A stretch of 64,000 nucleotides of DNA from Paraburkholderia sp. LEh10 (GTDB taxonomy: Bacteria > Pseudomonadota > Gammaproteobacteria > Burkholderiales > Burkholderiaceae). A model generated the notes under the pieces. It did not search any database. It saw only the letters and a list, made by a program, of their open reading frames with translations, and was not told where the DNA came from. The DNA is taken from positions 1 through 64,000 of the forward strand of contig NZ_JAGIPX010000042.1 of the NCBI RefSeq assembly GCF_017814945.1, given 5' to 3'. Below are positions 25,971-35,335 of the stretch, piece after piece. A program made the position numbers and the translations under genes. The number at the start of each line of letters is the position of its first letter. Position 1 is the first letter of the stretch.

Positions 25971-27377
25971 TCAGGACTGTCCTCGAGGCAGTAGTTTTTT
26001 CACCTTCGCGTGCACGTGCGAGCCGAATGCATCTGCGACAACCCGATTCACCGAGAGGATGTTCTCGGCACTGAGCAAATCCCGTGATACGCCCTGTCTT
26101 TCGATAAGTCGCTGCTGCAGGCGTTGGCTGACGAAGGAATGAAACAGGTCCTGCCGCAGGCCGCTGTCCGCAGACTCAAAGAATTCGCGACCCGCCCTGA
26201 TTTCAGCATTCAATTTGAAAGTTGCCTTTTCGGCCTCGACCTGAATGCTCGCCTGCACCCTCGCTTCTGAAGCGGTGCGAGTGCGAATTTCCTTCTCGGT
26301 AGCCTCCAGTTGCCTCACCTGGATCGCTGCCATTCTCCGATCGGCATCCCCCAACCGGAAATTGCCATCGAGCGCCCTGAAAAGATAACCCTTCGGACTT
26401 TTCGTCACCTTGCCTTGGTTCAACTTGTGCCGGGTGTATTCGATCGCCTGCTCGAGCCGCTCATCGGTCCACACGTGGCGGTTTTTGGCGAGCATTTCAA
26501 AATCGGGCGTGTCAAACGCAAACTCGTTGTGCAGCAGGAGGTACATGTCGTCTTGGATGCCCGCCCGTGCTGCGTCTGCACCTCGCTTCTTCCTGAAACG
26601 GAAACGGATCTTGAGTTTCTCTGGCGGAATGCGCTCCGCGTTCGGCTCCCAGTTCACCTCGAAGTCGGAAACTTCATTGAGCTGGAGCATTGCCGGCTCA
26701 AGAAACCGCTTCTTGAATTCCTTGACTTCCCTACGCGACTCGCCGACCTTCCCAGGCCACTCCAAGACTTCTTCATACGCAAACCACTCCGTCACACCAT
26801 GACCGTCACATGGAATGAGCCGATCATAGATGGCACGGGCCAGTGACAGGGAGAACGCGGTCGAAGCACGCAAGCTGAGCCAGTGCGCTTTATACGGGCT
26901 GATGAGATATTTGATTACCCTGCCGGCGAGCAGGATGCACACGACGTTGCGCTCGATGTAGCAATCACCCAGAAGACTGATCGTCCCCCACGAGTCTTTC
27001 TCGGTCAGCTCCTCGATCGATGGCGCCGTCATGATTTCTACGCGAGCCTTCGCCGCCGCTCTCATTTGCGCGATGAGATGACTATGATTGCGGCTGTCGT
27101 ATCGCATCAACCATTTGAAGTAGTTGATGTCTGCCGTGAACGTGTACACCTTGTCGTCGACAAGTTCGTCCGGCGACTTGGTCGCGACAATGAAATAGGC
27201 TGCGTCCAGCACTCGCCGAGCGGCGATGCCGAGACCGCCGACCCGCGTGAAAATATTGTTCCGCAGAAAGCCGATGTCCCTGCTCGCCTCGTGAATGGGC
27301 GTACCCACTGCGGACATGTCGTCATAGATGTCCAGGGCAAGCTGATGTGGGGTGGCGGGAAGCGTTTGATTTTCCAT
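25971..27377 (-). CDS. Plasmid replication initiator (Rep_3-like)
   Basis: A 468-residue protein. Residues ~30-270 resemble the paired winged-helix core of RepA/RepB-type iteron-binding initiators (FLRNNIFTRVGGLGIAARRVLDAAYFI, then SLRASTAFSLSLARAIYDRLIPC and GKVGESRREVKEFKKRFLEPAMLQLNEV). The C-terminal ~150 residues are coiled and charged. It initiates plasmid replication by binding iterons at the origin, and the iterons lie directly upstream of its start (27,432-27,799). It is longer than classic Rep_3 proteins (~300), as is usual for Burkholderiales plasmids. The ATG at 27377 opens MENQTLPATPHQ. Confidence 0.85.
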   Translation of the reverse strand: MENQTLPATPHQLALDIYDDMSAVGTPIHEASRDIGFLRNNIFTRVGGLGIAARRVLDAAYFIVATKSPDELVDDKVYTFTADINYFKWLMRYDSRNHSHLIAQMRAAAKARVEIMTAPSIEELTEKDSWGTISLLGDCYIERNVVCILLAGRVIKYLISPYKAHWLSLRASTAFSLSLARAIYDRLIPCDGHGVTEWFAYEEVLEWPGKVGESRREVKEFKKRFLEPAMLQLNEVSDFEVNWEPNAERIPPEKLKIRFRFRKKRGADAARAGIQDDMYLLLHNEFAFDTPDFEMLAKNRHVWTDERLEQAIEYTRHKLNQGKVTKSPKGYLFRALDGNFRLGDADRRMAAIQVRQLEATEKEIRTRTASEARVQASIQVEAEKATFKLNAEIRAGREFFESADSGLRQDLFHSFVSQRLQQRLIERQGVSRDLLSAENILSVNRVVADAFGSHVHAKVKKLLPRGQS

Positions 27378-27431
27378 TCGTCAGGTTCTGCGCAATTCAA
27401 CGCACTCTATCAGCAGGGCATCATCTGTCAA

Positions 27432-27799
27432 CACAAAAACCGCCCTGCCCCCGCATTGCAAACCGCGCACAAAAACCGCCCCGCTTCGCGGTAGCCATCA
27501 CAATTTGCGACCCGATTTTCCCAAAAACCGCTCAAGGTCGCACAACTTGCGGTTTAGTGGGCACAAAAACCGCCCCGAGCATCACAGAAACCACCCCCAA
27601 AATCCCATCTCGTCTTTGATTTTAAACGGTTTATTTTTCGCGTATGTAGGTTAGTAGGTTTTATGTTTACAAAAACTATACAAACTGCGCGGGGAAAACA
27701 ATGGCCTTTAGGGAAATAGGTTGTCTAAGTCATTGAAAATACGGATGAAATCCTTGTGAAAAGGCTGGCACAAAAACCGCCCAAGGGGTGCTTTTTGTG
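27432..27799. other. Replication origin with iterons
   Basis: The 14-mer cacaaaaaccgccc occurs exactly at 27432-27445, 27468-27481, 27562-27575 and 27769-27782. Degenerate copies lie at 27520-27533 and 27583-27596, and an inverted variant (gggtgctttttgtg) at 27786-27799. An AT-rich block at ~27605-27720 lies between the iteron groups and would be the melting region. The array sits between rep and parA, as in iteron-regulated plasmids. No clear DnaA box was found. Confidence 0.8.
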
Positions 27800-28029
27800 C
27801 GCATCGTAGTCTCAAGTACAGGGCGACTGCCAAGGCGGATCGCCAGCCCTGACCAGCGGTCAGCTATCGGTCGTGCAAAGCACATCAATAGCGTGGAAAA
27901 AAAGTCTTCAAAATCAGGGACGTGGCAGTATTCCCAATGTGAGGCGACAAAAAACTCGCTCGATACAACCCTGTTAACGCAGATTCGTGTATTCTGCGCT
28001 TCGACGTCAATTCAATGGAAAAGCGCAGA

Positions 28030-29241
28030 ATGGCTAACGTAGGCACCTTACCGATGGAAGACCGAAGGGTCTCGCTTAGGGAAGTCGCGGAATTCGCTGA
28101 CAACCTTGAACCCTTCTCCGATAACTTGCGAGAGCAAATTCTCGCACCGCGGCCACGCAAGGTTGCACCGATCTATACGATCAGCGAGCTTGCCGAAATG
28201 TGTAGTCTGACACGTCAGCAGATCCAATATCTGGTGACTAGGGACGACGCAAGTCTGCCGACCGGCACGCTCAACGGCAATGGTCGGAGTCGGACATTTA
28301 CCTTGCCGGAAGTACGCACCTGGGTAAAGATGGCTTCCGACGTTTACCAGACGCGGCTTGGAAACGAGGACGGCAACTTCAAGGGCAAAGTGCTTACCAC
28401 GGCGCAATTGAAAGGTGGGTCCGCAAAGACCACAACAACGGTCTGCCTCGCGCAGGCTCTGACGCTGCTTGGACGGAATGTGCTTCTCATCGACCTGGAT
28501 CCTCAGGCCTCTGCATCCGAACTTTGCGGACTGTACGCGGAGAAGGAGATTTCCGGTGAGGACACTGTCTTGCCGTACATCTATGACCACAACATTGAGG
28601 GCGGGCTGAGCGCGAAGGTGCAGTCGACTTACTGGGACGGCCTCGACATCATCCCGGGGCATACGTTCCTGTACGGCGCGGAGTTCCTACTGCCGGCCCG
28701 ACAGAAGACCGTCCAGGGATACCGGTTCTGGTCGGTACTTCGGCAGGGGCTTGAACCGCTCCGATCGCAGTACGACTACATACTGATTGATACGTCTCCG
28801 TCTTTGTCATACATGAACCTCAATGCGTTGCTGGCGGCCGACGCGCTTGTGATGCCGATGATTCCGGAGAATCTGGACTTCATTAGCTCCCTGGCGTTCT
28901 GGCGTCTGTTTTCAGACGTAGCGGAAGACTTTCTGCCGTACGAGGAAGATAAAGCATATGAGTTTATTTCCATTCTGTTGTCGAAAGTGGACTACGGAAA
29001 AACGTCCTCTGCACCTGTGGTTCGGCAGTGGGCGCAAAGTGCCTATGGGCGGTGGCTTGACCCGTTTGAAATTCCATCCAGCTCAGTGATGAGCGGGGGA
29101 GCGCTGTCATTTTCGACAGCGCTCGACGTCGTCAGCACACATTCGACGGCCAAGTCGTTACAGCGTGTCCGGCAGCCTATGATGCAGTACGCGCGATGGC
29201 TGGACGACATGTTTGTGAAATCCTGGAAGGAGTCGGCATGA
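28030..29241 (+). CDS. parA: ParA partition ATPase (type Ia, with N-terminal HTH)
   Basis: A 403-residue protein. Residues ~45-105 include a MerR/HTH-like segment (IYTISELAEMCSLTRQQIQYLV, then SRTFTLPEVRTWV), as in P1-type ParA proteins that repress their own operon. The ATPase core follows: deviant Walker A KGGSAKTTTT (~126-135), LIDLDPQAS (~150-158) and DYILIDTSPSLSY (~243-255). The start at 28030 is preferred to the ATG at 28015 because GGAA lies 9 nt upstream; five residues differ. The stop overlaps the parB start by 4 nt (ATGA). It drives plasmid segregation. Confidence 0.9.
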   Translation: MANVGTLPMEDRRVSLREVAEFADNLEPFSDNLREQILAPRPRKVAPIYTISELAEMCSLTRQQIQYLVTRDDASLPTGTLNGNGRSRTFTLPEVRTWVKMASDVYQTRLGNEDGNFKGKVLTTAQLKGGSAKTTTTVCLAQALTLLGRNVLLIDLDPQASASELCGLYAEKEISGEDTVLPYIYDHNIEGGLSAKVQSTYWDGLDIIPGHTFLYGAEFLLPARQKTVQGYRFWSVLRQGLEPLRSQYDYILIDTSPSLSYMNLNALLAADALVMPMIPENLDFISSLAFWRLFSDVAEDFLPYEEDKAYEFISILLSKVDYGKTSSAPVVRQWAQSAYGRWLDPFEIPSSSVMSGGALSFSTALDVVSTHSTAKSLQRVRQPMMQYARWLDDMFVKSWKESA

Positions 29242-30215
29242 GCAATAACATCCGCGAACAGCTGATGGCAAAGACAGCAAACCTGCCAACGCCTGCCGAC
29301 TTTAAGGAAGGGGGCAAGAAGGACAAAGGCGGCCGGGGACCGCAAACAATGCCTGGCATAACGAGCGCGCTTGCCGCGGCCCAACTTCGTATCCAGGAGC
29401 TGGAGTCGAAAGGCGTCGATACAGAAATTGCGGTGAACAGCATCGTGCCGAACCCCTGGCAGCCGCGCCGACAGTTCAACGAGTCGAAGCTCTCGGAATT
29501 GGCGCGCTCGATTGCCGAGGCTGGTCTGCTACAGGCAGTCACTGTCCGACGGGTGGGGGAAACCTTCCAGCTGGTTGCTGGTGAGCGGCGCTGGCGTGCG
29601 CACAAGCTTCTCAACCGGGAGACCATCCGCGGCGTCGTTATCGAGTGCTCCGACCAGGACATGGCAGCCTACGCACTCATGGAAAACGTCACCCGCGATG
29701 ACCTCTCTGACTACGAGATTGCAATTGCGGTCCGTCGCGCGGAAAGCGAGTTTCCGAATCGTACCCGCCTGGCGGAAGTGATGGGCGTTACCCGCAACGA
29801 ACTCTATAAATTCCTGGCGTTCGACGATCTGCCTGACTTCGTCAAGCGGGACCTGGACCTGACTCCGTCGGTGCTGGGTGCAAATTCCGCTCAGGATATA
29901 GCGAATGTACTGAAGAAAACGGGTGAGCCCGGCCTAAAGGCGCTGAAGGAATTATGGTCGCTTGTGCTTGGTGGCGACCTGGCTCAGACAAAGGTCGGTG
30001 CATCCATAACAGCACAGGTTTCACGCGGTCTCGCGGCGAGTGACGCGGGGGGGCGAAGCATCCTTAAAATCTTTGCCGGGAAGGTTCAGGCTGGCAGTAT
30101 TACGAAGGATGTCAAAGGTTTAACGTTCAAGTTCAAGGCCGGCGTGATGACGGAAGAACAGGAAAGTGAGCTTCGCGAGCACATCGGGAAAATGTTTTCT
30201 GTCCGGCCTGAGTAA
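29238..30215 (+). CDS. parB: ParB centromere-binding protein
   Basis: A 325-residue protein from the ATG at 29238, which overlaps the parA stop as ATGA, with a GGAAGGAG ribosome site. The ParB core is clear: IVPNPWQPRRQFNESKLSELARSI and then GERRWRAHKLL (CTP-binding boxes), followed by the HTH region TRLAEVMGVTRNELYKFLAFDDLP. The first ~50 residues carry a basic segment that could hold the ParA-stimulating motif. It loads onto parS; two palindromes 530-730 bases downstream are candidates. Confidence 0.9.
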   Translation: MSNNIREQLMAKTANLPTPADFKEGGKKDKGGRGPQTMPGITSALAAAQLRIQELESKGVDTEIAVNSIVPNPWQPRRQFNESKLSELARSIAEAGLLQAVTVRRVGETFQLVAGERRWRAHKLLNRETIRGVVIECSDQDMAAYALMENVTRDDLSDYEIAIAVRRAESEFPNRTRLAEVMGVTRNELYKFLAFDDLPDFVKRDLDLTPSVLGANSAQDIANVLKKTGEPGLKALKELWSLVLGGDLAQTKVGASITAQVSRGLAASDAGGRSILKIFAGKVQAGSITKDVKGLTFKFKAGVMTEEQESELREHIGKMFSVRPE

Positions 30216-30235
30216 GGCGCATTGCCGAATGCGCC
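30216..30235 (+). terminator. Hairpin after parB
   Basis: Two bases after the parB stop a perfect 8-bp stem (ggcgcatt/aatgcgcc) with a gccg loop occurs. No U-run follows directly, so it may be a Rho-dependent or 3'-end stabilising structure rather than a strong intrinsic terminator. Confidence 0.5.
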
Positions 30236-30745
30236 TCCGGCGCGTCATTTTCGAGAGATGATGCATGCCCAGTTATCAGCGCATGTCCTGTACGCGGCGC
30301 CGCGTGCCAGACGAAGCGGGTAAGGTGCACAGGTCGCCAGACGTTGGAGGTGGGCGTATTCCCCTCCATGGGGCGTCACTAAAAGATAAGAACTGTCTCC
30401 CACGACCAGCGCTATAGACATTGGTTCGGACGGCAGCGGTCGCTTTGCGACGGTACGAGGCGCCAAGTCGAACATCTATCTGTTTGAGAGGACTAACGCT
30501 TGTGGCGCGCAGATCAATCGGGTGCGCCCGGACGAAAGAGTCACAGCCCGCGATCATTTGAATGCCGTTCGCGCTGGGCGGCGAAGGGGGAAGGTACCGC
30601 CCGCTCCTCTCACTCAATCGCCAGGATATCGCCCCACGATCCGTCGCAGCAAAATGACTTCCGATGCATCCGAAACGGTGCTCGCGCTTCTTCCAGCATT
30701 GGAGCGGGAACCCGCACGATCTCTTCTGAGGGTGAGCGGCTGAAG
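30236..30745. other. Spacer between parB and the palindromes
   Basis: About 510 bases without a supported gene. Frames on both strands are open by composition only. It is the region between the partition operon and the parS candidates. Confidence 0.35.
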
Positions 30746-30763
30746 GTGTTCTAATTAGAACAC
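30746..30763. promoter_or_regulatory. Palindrome 1, parS candidate
   Basis: GTGTTCTAATTAGAACAC is a perfect 18-bp palindrome. The same core recurs 171 bases further on. ParB sites of Burkholderia plasmids and chromosomes are similar-sized palindromes of the GTT...AAC form, and this lies downstream of parAB. The assignment as parS is an inference. Confidence 0.6.
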
Positions 30764-30916
30764 TGCATTTTCGATCGTCGTTCGGCCAAGATCCGGTTGC
30801 TTAGAGTACGCCCGCGCTAACCGGGGAGAGTCCACGCTTTTGCAAACCACCCTGTCCGACCACCCTCTCCAGGATGGCGGGAGGGCCGTGCGACGTTGGC
30901 CCGAGGCTCGCGCCGG

Positions 30917-30946
30917 CGGAGTGTGTTCTAATTAGAACACACTCCG
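30917..30946. promoter_or_regulatory. Palindrome 2, perfect 30-bp, parS candidate
   Basis: A perfect 30-bp palindrome centred on TCTAATTAGA. Its central 18 bases equal palindrome 1 and the symmetry continues six bases further on each side (outer arms cggagt/actccg). No U-run follows, so it does not look like a terminator. Best explained as a strong ParB or repressor binding site. Confidence 0.65.
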
Positions 30947-31849
30947 AAAAGCGCTAGCGACGGTGCATTCTCACCTACCATCGACGGCGCGGAACGACAG
31001 CGGCGCGCAGATAGGCATGTTGACGCGATGTGGAGCGCGTCGAAGACGATGTGGCTTGCTTAAGACGGCAATCCAGAAGTTTGTCTTTTGCTCTGCCGTC
31101 CGGAAAGGCCATTTCCTTGCACCGGTCGCACAAGCAACGGCTCGTCCAATGTCCGTTAGGTGGCCAAATGGCCCACGGCGCGTCTGGCACCGCGCCCAAA
31201 ACACTCCTCGAGTGCTGCCGAACTCATTCTCCCGAAGGCCCGCACGGGCGCGCTTAGGCTAGCATGCCCGACGCCAGCCTGACGGTCTCACAGATCGCTG
31301 CCAGTTTCGAGCGCGTGGTACATATGCATGGTTTGGTGCAGCTGTGTGCCTCATCTTCTGCAGCGCGCTGTGGCGTTGTGCGCGCGTGCTGAGCTCATCG
31401 CTGGCTCTGATGAAGAGGCGCTAGGACTCCCCTCGCGATGTGAACGGATGAAAGTGGGTTTCGTGCCGTGGTGCGTCTTGCCGGAGGCTCCGGCCGCAAA
31501 GCGACGACTGAGCAGCAGCGAAGCGCTCCCAGAAGCGGTGCCATCACCGACGCACCGGTGCGTCGAGAGGCGGAGCAGCCGGATTCCGCTCGGCGCAGTC
31601 TGTCGCGTAGGCAAACCCCCGTGGGGAAATGGGCTCGATGATCGGCGGCAGAGATGTCCCGCAAATCCGAAGCGATTCCCGCCGGCGACAGCACGAACGC
31701 TCCACTGGACGCTCGCGGCCGAGTGACCGCCAACGTCGACGGCCTCCTTCGTACTGCTCGCGTTCAACTGAGACCGTTGAGTTACAGGTAACGCGCCCAC
31801 GAGCACATTCGCGGAGCGCAGCGTGCTAGTGTTTCGGCCACGCTTCGAT
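30947..31849. other. Gene-poor stretch left of the IS110 remnant
   Basis: About 900 bases with long chance frames on both strands but no recognisable protein, ribosome site or conserved motif. It probably represents decayed DNA around the truncated IS. Confidence 0.4.
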
Positions 31850-32782
31850 AAACCGGGGCCAGGCCAGCGTATGCGGCGAGATGCGCAGCCGATGCAAAGG
31901 CTTTGTGAGCGACTTCAGTGAGGAGTCGGGCGGCGGTCCTGACGCCGACTCCCGGCATGCTGGTCAGGACCGGCCAAAGAGGGTGTGCGTGCACCAAGCG
32001 TTCAACTTCGCTGGCAACCCCTCGCGTTGCTTGCGCAAGGACGCGAGCTGCTGGGCAAGGCGCGGCATGACGATGGTTGCTGCCTGAGTACCGGGCACGA
32101 TCACAGCCTGTTCTCTGAGCGCCTGGACGATCTCGGCAGCTAGGCTCTTGCCCATGCGAGGTGCGAGTTTGATGAGTCGGTTGGCGAGAGTTTTCTCGCT
32201 GGCTGAGGCGAGCTCAGCAGGTGACGGGTATCGCTCAAGTAGATCGAGCACTGCCGGATGATCGAGGCGCGGTCCCAAGACCCGTTCTAGCGTCGGATGG
32301 ATCTGGGTGAGCAGACCTCGTATGCGGTTGCTGTTCTGCGTGATCTGGGCCGCGAGATCGTCGTCGAAGCCGCATATCATGGTGAGTTCGGCGAGTGGTT
32401 CGTCAGCCAACCGAAGTGAGCGCAGCGTATGCGGCATTGAGCGTGCAGCTTCAGCAATGATGGAGGCATCGCGGGCATCAGTCTTGGCTTCACCGATGCG
32501 GCGCATAGCCAGACCCGGTAGATATGCAACGAGAACACCTTCATCACGGGCGACTGCTACGGGCAACGCGCCGATAGTGGCGGGCTGATCGACGGCGAAA
32601 AGAAGCTGGCCGTGCGTCTTGAGTCCGGTGATGAGGGCGCGCAGCTTGGCCTCATCGTTGGGCAGCGCCTTGTTGTAAAGGCGCTTTCCGCTTCGATCGA
32701 GGGCGACGGCGTGATGGTGGCCTTTGCCGACATCGACGCCGACGAATACGTCGACAGAGCTATGTTGTTTGTTTTCTTGCAT
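31850..32782 (-). pseudogene. IS110-family transposase, frameshifted and truncated
   Basis: The frame from the ATG at 32782 (MQENKQHSSVDVFVGVDVGKGHHHAVAL) carries the N-terminal DEDD domain, with the GVDVGK Asp, KTDARDA and the Transposase_9-type core. Near 32018-32021, at a run of four C on the plus strand, the frame shifts. The C-terminal Transposase_20 segment (VHAHPLWPVLTSMPGVGVRTAARLL ... AYAGLAPV) continues in another frame and then ends abruptly around 31850. Both an indel and a C-terminal truncation make the element inactive. Confidence 0.8.
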
Positions 32783-34895
32783 CGAAGGCTTTGCAGGTTG
32801 AACGGTTTGGCCTGCAACATCGGTGGCAAGTCTCGGCAACCACGTTACGGACGGCCTCAAGATAACCTGGCCGAGCCCCTATTAGCGATCACCAGCCACC
32901 CACCAGGCCCGGTGACAACACCGCCCTATAAGGATCATGACTGCGACTGGGGGCGAGAATCATGCCGGCCCTAGCTGGCCGAATCCTCGATAGTCGAGGA
33001 ATGAAGACAGTAACGGGGCGGCGCAACAGCAGCATGCTGACTTTGTGAGCGAACGATTTGCTTCTCTTTTCGGAATGCGGGCCTCGCCCGAAAAGCGCGG
33101 ACTAATGGTTAGGTCTGCGAACTATGGCGAGCGCGCAATGGGCGCGATTGCTCATCTAGCCACGCACCGATGGTTAAAGAGGGACGGATGATCCGCAAGT
33201 CTTGGGAAACCGACGAGAAACCCTGCCCACACGGTTCAGGGTAAGGCGCAGAACGCGCGAACGAGCTATCGCGGATTACCTCGCAGAGGCAGCGCGAAGG
33301 GGAACCGATGTGAAACATCAGGGCAAAAGACACAGTTCAGTTTAAAGCTATGCGAAACAGTGGCTTACGACCATCTTGGCAGAAATGTTTCACGGAAATC
33401 CGCGAATCCGGAGTCTGCAGACCATCCGCTCAGCGCAATTGTCGCGCGGCGGTCGCTACAAACGTCTGCGCGTATCAAATGATACGTATTGTGTAGTCTT
33501 TCTTCAAACTCGATGGACTCAGACGATTCACTTCGCATTCTCAAAGCCCGAGCTAGCTCAAAGCTACGCTAATTGCATGGGCGAAGGAAACATAAATAAT
33601 AGCCAGTAACGCGGCAATCTTTGGCCGCAGCGCATGCCAGGCCGCGATGCGGCGGCGTTCTGCTCGGTTGACATGCTCGAGAATATAGTGGTTTCGGATC
33701 CGCCTCTCGATTTCTGCCGTATCCGCGCGCCGGCCGACCTCGAGAGGCAGTGTGCTGCCGACGTGACGAACGCCGGGCCGATCGCCAACGCTCCTCCGGA
33801 GGCACCTGTGGGAGCAGGCTGTGAAAGGACAGGGAGGGAAGGGCGCGGCGCCGTGGAGCCGCGAATGCAGCGGACCCGTAGAGTGAGTTGGGGAACACAA
33901 CATGTCGCGGGACGCCGCCCATACCTAACCCACATGCCTGACCCCTTGATAACCGTGCCGTTAGCAAGCAACGCGACGGACTTGCAAAAGTCCTACGGAC
34001 TACAGGCGGCCAGAGTTTTGTGGTCAACAGAATGCGGCTGCAAAATGCGGCCCGGAAAACAGGGCGTGAAACCGGCGCGTCATCCCCAGTCATGCAGTAT
34101 GAGCAGAGGGGGCGCCGGTTTCGGCCTTCTCGTCGACAGTCGGCGTCACCGGCGCGTTCTTCAAAGACTCCGTCGACGGGCGTGCAGCGATTCGTCTCGT
34201 GCCGTCATCTGCCAGGGTATCCGGTTTCGGTCGAAGATCGCCCGATTGCGCACGACATTGTCCGGGCTTTTAGGCGTGTGTTCGTCATGCGGGAGACGAT
34301 TACGATCAACAGTTCTGGGCTCTGTCATTCCCAGCTCTGTTCGACCTGCGCCGATAAATCGTCCCCATTCTCCAGGCCCCTTTGGCTGGGACGGTGCAGT
34401 TCGCCGCTGGCAAGGCGTTTAATCGCAGCGCGTGAGTAACAGGTTCCCTACTGCGCAGACGTCACGGACTGTTCGGGCCAGTTCCCACGCCTAACTGTCG
34501 CTATCTGGTCGCGCTTGTGGAAAAGCGACCCGCGACGCATAACGTCCCGCTTCGACGTTAAATTTCGTAACAAACGTCGCGTCAGCGCACCTCGAGAATG
34601 TAGTTTCATTCATGCTCGATTTCGACGACGCTCATGCGATGTTGAGAGTCCCAATCCGGTACGTTCAGCCCACGCTCGACGCTCGAATCTTACGGATGAC
34701 GGCGGAGCGCTGAAGTTTAGCCGGTAGGCCGACCCGCAACGCAAACGTTTGCGCTTCATGTCGAGCAAACCATTAGAAAGAGCGCATCGGTTCCCCATGT
34801 GCAAAGAAGGTTGCGGAGGCATCCGGCAGGAACCGTGGACCAGATCGAATCCTTAGATCTACAGGATTGCGAGTATTGTCAAGGAGTCAGCTGCG
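32783..34895. other. Long gene-poor stretch between IS110 remnant and transfer region
   Basis: About 2.1 kb. 32,783-33,000 is the left flank of the IS110 copy. From 33,000 on there are open frames in several phases (for example 33,634-34,422 plus), but they have no ribosome site, no domain and no protein-like periodicity. A short frame 33,376-33,609 (77 aa) is possible but unsupported. The stretch looks like a graveyard. Confidence 0.4.
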
Positions 34896-35282
34896 ATGGA
34901 TTTGACGAACGACCTCGATGTTGCTGCCTTTCTTCAGGTGCGCATCGGTGCGGCCAATCCCTTCTGGAAGGTGACCAATGACAGCAACACGATCTGCTTC
35001 GGAGGTACAGGCGATGCTCTATGCGTAACCTCTGAACTAGATGCCTTTCAAGTGGCCAGAATCCGGGCATTGGGTAACGATGTGGCAAAGGTGCGCTGCG
35101 TTATAACCATAGCTGGCGAGCGCCTTGCCGTTTACCTCGTTGGACGAAAAGTTTCGTTTTGCAAGTGGCGCGGCGTTGCATCCGCGAACTCCGAGTTTGT
35201 TCCGACGGAATCAATGATTGCCGCTTTCGAAGAGGCCATCCCAAAAAACGTCCTTCAACTGCCTAAAAGACGGGCTCGCTAG
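34896..35282 (+). CDS. Hypothetical protein, short paralog of the next gene
   Basis: A 128-residue protein; an AAGGAG ribosome site lies 9 nt before the ATG. Its middle part (CFGGTGDALCVT, then VYLVGRKVSFCKWRGVASA) aligns with the N-terminal module of the next gene (LSGVGSGAEPGIRI, then LHLLGRKVGASQWTGIAAA). The pair therefore arose by duplication, and this copy has only the sensory-like module. The function is unknown; the position just ahead of the transfer region suggests a regulator. Confidence 0.65.
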   Translation: MDLTNDLDVAAFLQVRIGAANPFWKVTNDSNTICFGGTGDALCVTSELDAFQVARIRALGNDVAKVRCVITIAGERLAVYLVGRKVSFCKWRGVASANSEFVPTESMIAAFEEAIPKNVLQLPKRRAR

Positions 35283-35335
35283 CCGTAACCTACGCAAAGC
35301 ATCTGTGGTGAAGTTTATTGGACGGTGGTGGTCGA

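Noticed and set aside
25490..26074. 194-aa plus-strand frame overlapping the rep gene end
   Set aside because: It is antisense to the Rep C-terminus and has no start signal; the middle helical piece may be a relic but is too short to name.
30746..30946. Reading the two palindromes as transcription terminators
   Set aside because: No U-run follows either and the AT-rich centre makes a poor RNA loop.
33388..33405. Sequence resembling half of a chromosomal parS (tgtttcacg)
   Set aside because: Only one half-site fits; the second half lacks symmetry.
33634..34422. 262-aa frame in the gene-poor region
   Set aside because: No ribosome site, no domain, and odd composition with many Arg, Ser and Cys; several other frames in the region are equally open.
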